64,000 nt of DNA, taken from Actinophytocola xanthii. Lineage in GTDB: Bacteria > Actinomycetota > Actinomycetes > Mycobacteriales > Pseudonocardiaceae. The stretch spans positions 62,001 to 126,000 of the forward strand of contig NZ_MSIE01000007.1 of the NCBI RefSeq assembly GCF_001921205.1, in the 5' to 3' direction. Under the pieces are notes generated by a model that saw nothing but the letters and a program-made list of their open reading frames with translations, did no database searches and was not told the origin of the DNA. This document shows positions 60,589 to 64,000 of this stretch, piece by piece (positions within the stretch are counted from its first letter, which is position 1; each line of letters starts with the position of its first letter). The translations under genes were made by a program, and so were the position numbers.

Positions 60589-61754
60589 CCCTCGAGCTGC
60601 ACGAGGCTCGGATCCCCATGGGCCGCACGTTCCGCCACGCCGCCAGCAGCCGCGCCGCCTCGGCGTCGGTGCTCGTCGCCGTGCGCGACCAGGACATCGT
60701 CGGGTGGGGCGAGGCCGCGCCGCGGGAGTACGTCACCGGGGAGTCGGTGCAGTCCGTCGTGGACGTTCTCGCCGGTCTGCCGCGGCCGGGGCGGCTGGCC
60801 GAGCTGCTCCGGTGCCCGCCGGAGGAGGCGTTGCCGGCGTTGGCCGGCCTGCGGCTGGCCGAGACGCTGGGGGCGCCGGCGGCGGCCGCCGGGCTGGAGA
60901 CCGCGCTGTTCGACCTCGTCTGCCGACGGCACGGCGTCACGGGTTTCGACGGACTGGACCAGGCCGGCTTCGGCGACCTCCTCACCCCGGCACCGGCCGC
61001 GGTGCGCGTGGCGACCGTGCTCGACCTCGACCGGGACCCGGTGGAGCACCTGAACGCGCTCCCCGAGGCCGACCGGCGGCTGGTCCCGCACGTGAAGCTC
61101 AAGGCGGGGCCGGACGTGGCGGCCGCGCTCACGCTGGTGAGCCGGGTTCGGGAGCTGCTCCCGGTCGCGACCACGCTGTCCGTCGACGCCAACGGCGCCT
61201 GGGCGGCGGACGCGGCGTCGGCGCTGGCCGCCCGGCTCGTCGAGGCCGGGCTGTCCTGGGTGGAGGAACCGCTCGCGCCGCGCCGCTGGGCGAAGCTGGC
61301 CGAGCTGAGGCGCTCCGGGCTGTCGGTGATGCTGGACGAGTCGTTCGCCGGCGAGCGCGACCTCGAGGCGTGCCTGCGCCACGCGTCCGCGGACCTGCTG
61401 AACCTGCGCGTCTCCAAGTGCGGTGGCCCGCTGCGGCTGCTGGCGCTGGCCAGAGCCGCCCGTGCCGGCGGCCTCGGCGTCCAGGTCGGCGTCCAGGTCG
61501 GCGAGGTCGGTCCACTGTGGGCGGTCGGACGCCTGGTGGCGACCGCGTTGCGCGGGCCGGTGGCGGTGGAGGGCGGGCGGCAGGACGAGTGGTTCCCGTC
61601 CGAGCTGACCCGGCCGGCCTACCGGGTGGACCGGCGGGCCTCGCTTGCGCCGCCGCTGACCGGCCAGGGCATCGGGCTCGAGCCCACCCGGGAGCTGCTG
61701 GACCGGTGCGTGCCGCGCGCGGTGCTGCGGCTGGACCGGGTGAAGGCCTCATGA
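60582..61754 (+). CDS. Enolase-superfamily enzyme (muconate cycloisomerase/dipeptide epimerase subgroup)
   Basis: 390 residues. It has the capping-domain start and the barrel acid/base and metal residues of the MLE subgroup: VKLKAG (Lys), SVDANGAW (metal Asp), SWVEEPLAP (metal Glu), VMLDES (metal Asp) and RVSKCGG (Lys). With Lys on both barrel strands it fits dipeptide epimerases, o-succinylbenzoate synthases or cycloisomerases. In a peptide pathway, epimerisation of a dipeptide-like intermediate is a fair guess. GTG at 60582 overlaps the hydrolase gene by 7 bases. Confidence 0.87.
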   Translation: MLTLELHEARIPMGRTFRHAASSRAASASVLVAVRDQDIVGWGEAAPREYVTGESVQSVVDVLAGLPRPGRLAELLRCPPEEALPALAGLRLAETLGAPAAAAGLETALFDLVCRRHGVTGFDGLDQAGFGDLLTPAPAAVRVATVLDLDRDPVEHLNALPEADRRLVPHVKLKAGPDVAAALTLVSRVRELLPVATTLSVDANGAWAADAASALAARLVEAGLSWVEEPLAPRRWAKLAELRRSGLSVMLDESFAGERDLEACLRHASADLLNLRVSKCGGPLRLLALARAARAGGLGVQVGVQVGEVGPLWAVGRLVATALRGPVAVEGGRQDEWFPSELTRPAYRVDRRASLAPPLTGQGIGLEPTRELLDRCVPRAVLRLDRVKAS

Positions 61755-62494
61755 GCGGCCGGCGGGCCTGGGTCACCGGGGCGGCGTCGGGGATCGGGGC
61801 GGGCGTCGCCCGCCGCCTCACCGACCTGGGTGTCGAGGTGGTCCGGATCGACCACGACGGGGAACGGCTCGAGGCGACCGGGCGCGACCTGCCCATCGGC
61901 GCCGAAGCCGTGCGGCTCGACGTCACCGCGACCGGTGCCGTGGTCGAGCACGTCGCCGGGCTCGACCGGGACCGGCTGCCGGACATTCTGGTCAACTGCG
62001 TCGGCGGGGACACCCGACGCATCCCCCTGACCGACCTGACCGAGCGGGACCTCACCGAGGCGATGACCGCCAACGTGCTGGGCTGCTTCACGCTCACCCG
62101 GCTGTGCGTGCCGGCCATGTGCGAGCGGCGCTGGGGACGGGTGGTCAACCTGGCCTCGATCGCCGGTCGCACCTACTCGATCTTCAGCAACGCCGCGTAC
62201 GTCGCCGCCAAGGCCGCCGTGATCGGCTACACCAAGCAGTGCGCCTACGAGCTGGCGTCGAGCGGGGTCACGGTCAACGCCGTGGCACACGGTCCGATCG
62301 CGACCGAGCGGCTGCTCGCCGCGCGGCGGGAGATGGACCCGCGGCGCCGGGAGGACCTGATGCGCCGGCTCCCGATGGGCCGGTACGGGACGGTGGACGA
62401 GGCCGTCGGTGCGGTCGTGCACCTGTGCGGTGAGGAGGCCGGGTACACCACCGGCTGCGTCGTGGACGTGAACGGAGGCCTGCACATCGCATGA
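61751..62494 (+). CDS. Short-chain dehydrogenase/reductase
   Basis: 247 residues. Classical [11 protein letters not shown] cofactor loop, NCVGGDT, Ser in NLASIAG, YVAAK with catalytic Tyr and Lys, and a C-terminal GCVVDVNGG end. The strand-2 Asp (RIDHDGE) suggests NAD(H). In NCVGG the usual NNAG is altered. It probably oxidises or reduces a hydroxyl/keto group of the cluster building block. ATG shares ATGA with the enolase-family gene, and its stop with the next SDR. Confidence 0.9.
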   Translation: MSGRRAWVTGAASGIGAGVARRLTDLGVEVVRIDHDGERLEATGRDLPIGAEAVRLDVTATGAVVEHVAGLDRDRLPDILVNCVGGDTRRIPLTDLTERDLTEAMTANVLGCFTLTRLCVPAMCERRWGRVVNLASIAGRTYSIFSNAAYVAAKAAVIGYTKQCAYELASSGVTVNAVAHGPIATERLLAARREMDPRRREDLMRRLPMGRYGTVDEAVGAVVHLCGEEAGYTTGCVVDVNGGLHIA

Positions 62495-63279
62495 GCGATC
62501 TCGAGGACAAGGTCGTGATGGTCACGGGGGCGGGCAGCGGGATCGGCCGCGCCGCGGTAGCCGCGTTCGCCGCCGCCGGCGCGCTCGTCGTCGCGGCGGG
62601 CCGGCGGCTCGACCCGCTGCGCGAATCGCTCGCTCTCGCCGGGCTCGACCCGGCTCGCGGGGCGGTCGTGGCCTGCGACGTCACCGAGGAGGACAGCGTC
62701 GAGGCCGCCGTCGGCACCGCCGTCGCGACGTTCGGGCGGCTGGACGCCGCGTTGAACACCGCCGGCACCTTCGGGCCCTCGGCCCCGCTGACGCAGGCCC
62801 GGTACACCGACGCCGCCGCCGTCGTCGCGGTCAACCTCATGGGCATGTGGTCCTGCCTCAAGCACCAGGCGCGGGCCATGGCCGAGACCGGCGGCGGGTC
62901 CATCGTCACGACCGGGTCGGTGTCCTCGTTCCTCGGGCACTCCGGCAGCCCGATGTACGCGGCGACCAAGCACGCCGTGGTCGGGCTGACCAAGGCCGCG
63001 GCACTCCAGCTGGCGCCGCTGGGGATCCGGGTGAACGCGGTCTGCCCGGGGTCGACCGACACCCCCATGCTGCGCGAGCTCTACCCGTCCGACGAGCAGC
63101 TGCGGGCGCGGGCCAGGCGCGCCCCGCTCGGCCGGATCGGAGAACCGGCGGAGGTGGCGGCCGCGGCCGTATGGCTGGCCGGACCGCTGTCCGGCTACGT
63201 GACCGGGCAGGCGTTGGCCGTCGACGGGGGCGTGACCGCGGGCACCGCGGCTCCCGTGGCCGCGCCGCCGGTGCGATGA
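62491..63279 (+). CDS. Short-chain dehydrogenase/reductase
   Basis: 262 residues, a second classical SDR, clearly different from the one before. [11 protein letters not shown], an NTAGTFG segment, Ser in TTGSVSS, YAATK and the [10 protein letters not shown] loop are all present. AGRRLD after strand 2 suggests NADP(H). The two tandem SDRs with different cofactor preference could work as an oxidation/reduction pair, for example to invert a hydroxyl centre. The stop overlaps a possible start of the LeuC-like gene. Confidence 0.9.
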   Translation: MSDLEDKVVMVTGAGSGIGRAAVAAFAAAGALVVAAGRRLDPLRESLALAGLDPARGAVVACDVTEEDSVEAAVGTAVATFGRLDAALNTAGTFGPSAPLTQARYTDAAAVVAVNLMGMWSCLKHQARAMAETGGGSIVTTGSVSSFLGHSGSPMYAATKHAVVGLTKAAALQLAPLGIRVNAVCPGSTDTPMLRELYPSDEQLRARARRAPLGRIGEPAEVAAAAVWLAGPLSGYVTGQALAVDGGVTAGTAAPVAAPPVR

Positions 63280-63308
63280 AAACCGAACTGACGCGAGAAA
63301 GGAAGTCG

Positions 63309-64000
63309 ATGGGCGCGACCCTCTACCACAAGGTCTTCGACCTGCACACGGTGCGCGACTACGGCGACGGACGGTGCCAGCTGTTCGTCGGGCTGCACCT
63401 GGTCCACGAGGCCACCAGTCCGCAGGCGTTCGCCATGCTGCGCGAACGCGGGTTGGGGGTGGCGATGCCGGAGCGGAACGTGGCGACGGCCGACCACGTC
63501 ATCCCGACCGACACGATCGCGCGCCCGTTCCTCGACCAGCTCGGCGAGGACATGCTGAGCCGGCTGGAGGACAACACCCGGGACTTCGGGCTCCGCTTCC
63601 TGTCGCCGGAGAGCGGCGAGTACGGCATCGTCCACGTGATCGGGCCGGAGCAGGGCCTCACCCAGCCGGGCATGACGATCGCCTGCGGCGACTCCCACAC
63701 CTCGACCCACGGCGCTTTCGGCGCCGTCGCGCTCGGTATCGGCACCTCGCAGGTCCGCGACGTGCTGGCGACCCAGACCGTGACCATGAACCGGCTGCGG
63801 GTCCGGCGAATCCAGATCGACGGGGCGCTGCGGCCCGGGGTGACCGCCAAGGACGTCATCCTGCACGTGATCCATGAGTTGGGGGTGGTCGGCGGGGTGG
63901 GCTACGCCTACGAGTTCGCCGGCGAGGTCGTCGAGGCCATGTCCATGGACGAGCGCATGACCATCTGCAACATGGCGGTCGAGGGCGGCGCGCGCTGCGG
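63309..64000 (+). CDS. leuC: LeuC-like 3-isopropylmalate dehydratase large subunit, partial
   Basis: The first 230 residues are present; the gene runs off the right edge. It is aconitase-superfamily Leu[65 protein letters not shown]. Housekeeping LeuC has Arg in the DRHLVHE segment; here it is GLHLVHE, so substrate recognition may differ. Placed as the next gene of the biosynthetic run, it is probably a pathway-specific copy that isomerises a 2-alkylmalate-like acid. ATG at 63309 has AAAGGAAG upstream; an in-frame ATG at 63276 overlaps the SDR stop and is the alternative start. The Fe-S cysteines lie beyond the window. Confidence 0.85.
   Translation, partial: MGATLYHKVFDLHTVRDYGDGRCQLFVGLHLVHEATSPQAFAMLRERGLGVAMPERNVATADHVIPTDTIARPFLDQLGEDMLSRLEDNTRDFGLRFLSPESGEYGIVHVIGPEQGLTQPGMTIACGDSHTSTHGAFGAVALGIGTSQVRDVLATQTVTMNRLRVRRIQIDGALRPGVTAKDVILHVIHELGVVGGVGYAYEFAGEVVEAMSMDERMTICNMAVEGGARC

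Noticed and set aside
1-64000. tRNA, rRNA, riboswitch or complete insertion sequence
   Set aside because: I looked for cloverleaf-like T-loop patterns, conserved rRNA stretches and paired terminal repeats and saw none, but a proper covariance-model search was not possible.

Overview
The window is very GC-rich, uses GTG starts freely and links many genes by 4-base GTGA/ATGA overlaps. It carries DUF574-type methyltransferases, DUF3558 lipoproteins, LtrA, BrkB, twin P450s and ECF-type sigma remnants. This points to a filamentous actinomycete. A Pseudonocardiaceae-like genus (Saccharothrix/Actinosynnema type) is my inference. A methyl-accepting chemotaxis receptor would fit a lineage with motile spores.

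Layout. (1) 1-1102: the end of a minus-strand operon with a PurE-like protein and a molybdenum-hydroxylase FAD subunit. (2) 1459-5058: a pullulanase remnant, a frameshifted DUF3558 lipoprotein, a DUF574 methyltransferase and an LtrA membrane protein. (3) 5241-10015: a three-gene module of subtilisin-like protease, small beta-sandwich protein and TPR-CHAT caspase-like protease, with a small putative zinc-binding gene divergent from it. (4) 10500-18153: BrkB under a sigma-B-like promoter, then several regulator/target pairs (MFS/DeoR, IclR, GntR/membrane protein, hydrolase/TetR) with visible operators, and a secreted VCBS-repeat protein. (5) 18421-29069: secreted degradative enzymes (CE4 deacetylase, two GH43-CBM42 arabinan enzymes, amidase, lipase, serine hydrolase) and two P450s. 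(6) 29310-33704: a chemoreceptor, a decayed PIN/IS5 scar, a TetR/serine-hydrolase pair with a double operator, and a sigma-factor remnant. (7) 33833-47687: a signalling island with an ANTAR-GAF-PAS-SpoIIE phosphatase, a 1610-residue hybrid kinase with eight HAMP-type repeats, a beta-helix membrane protein and two more histidine kinases. (8) 47724-49210: a flavoenzyme pair.

(9) 49321 to the right edge is a single-direction biosynthetic gene cluster that continues beyond the window: carrier-methyltransferase fusion, FemX/GNAT-like protein, exporter, free carrier protein, ATP-grasp ligase, carrier-condensation protein, GH3-type adenylating ligase, PhyH oxygenase, alpha/beta hydrolase, enolase-superfamily enzyme, two SDRs and a LeuC-like isomerase. 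No standard NRPS adenylation domain or PKS is visible. Amide or ester bonds are probably made by the ATP-grasp, GH3 and condensation enzymes on a free carrier, using a building block made by leucine-pathway-like chemistry. This cluster and the CHAT/subtilisin module are the two best candidates for undescribed biology here. No tRNA, rRNA, CRISPR array or complete mobile element was seen.
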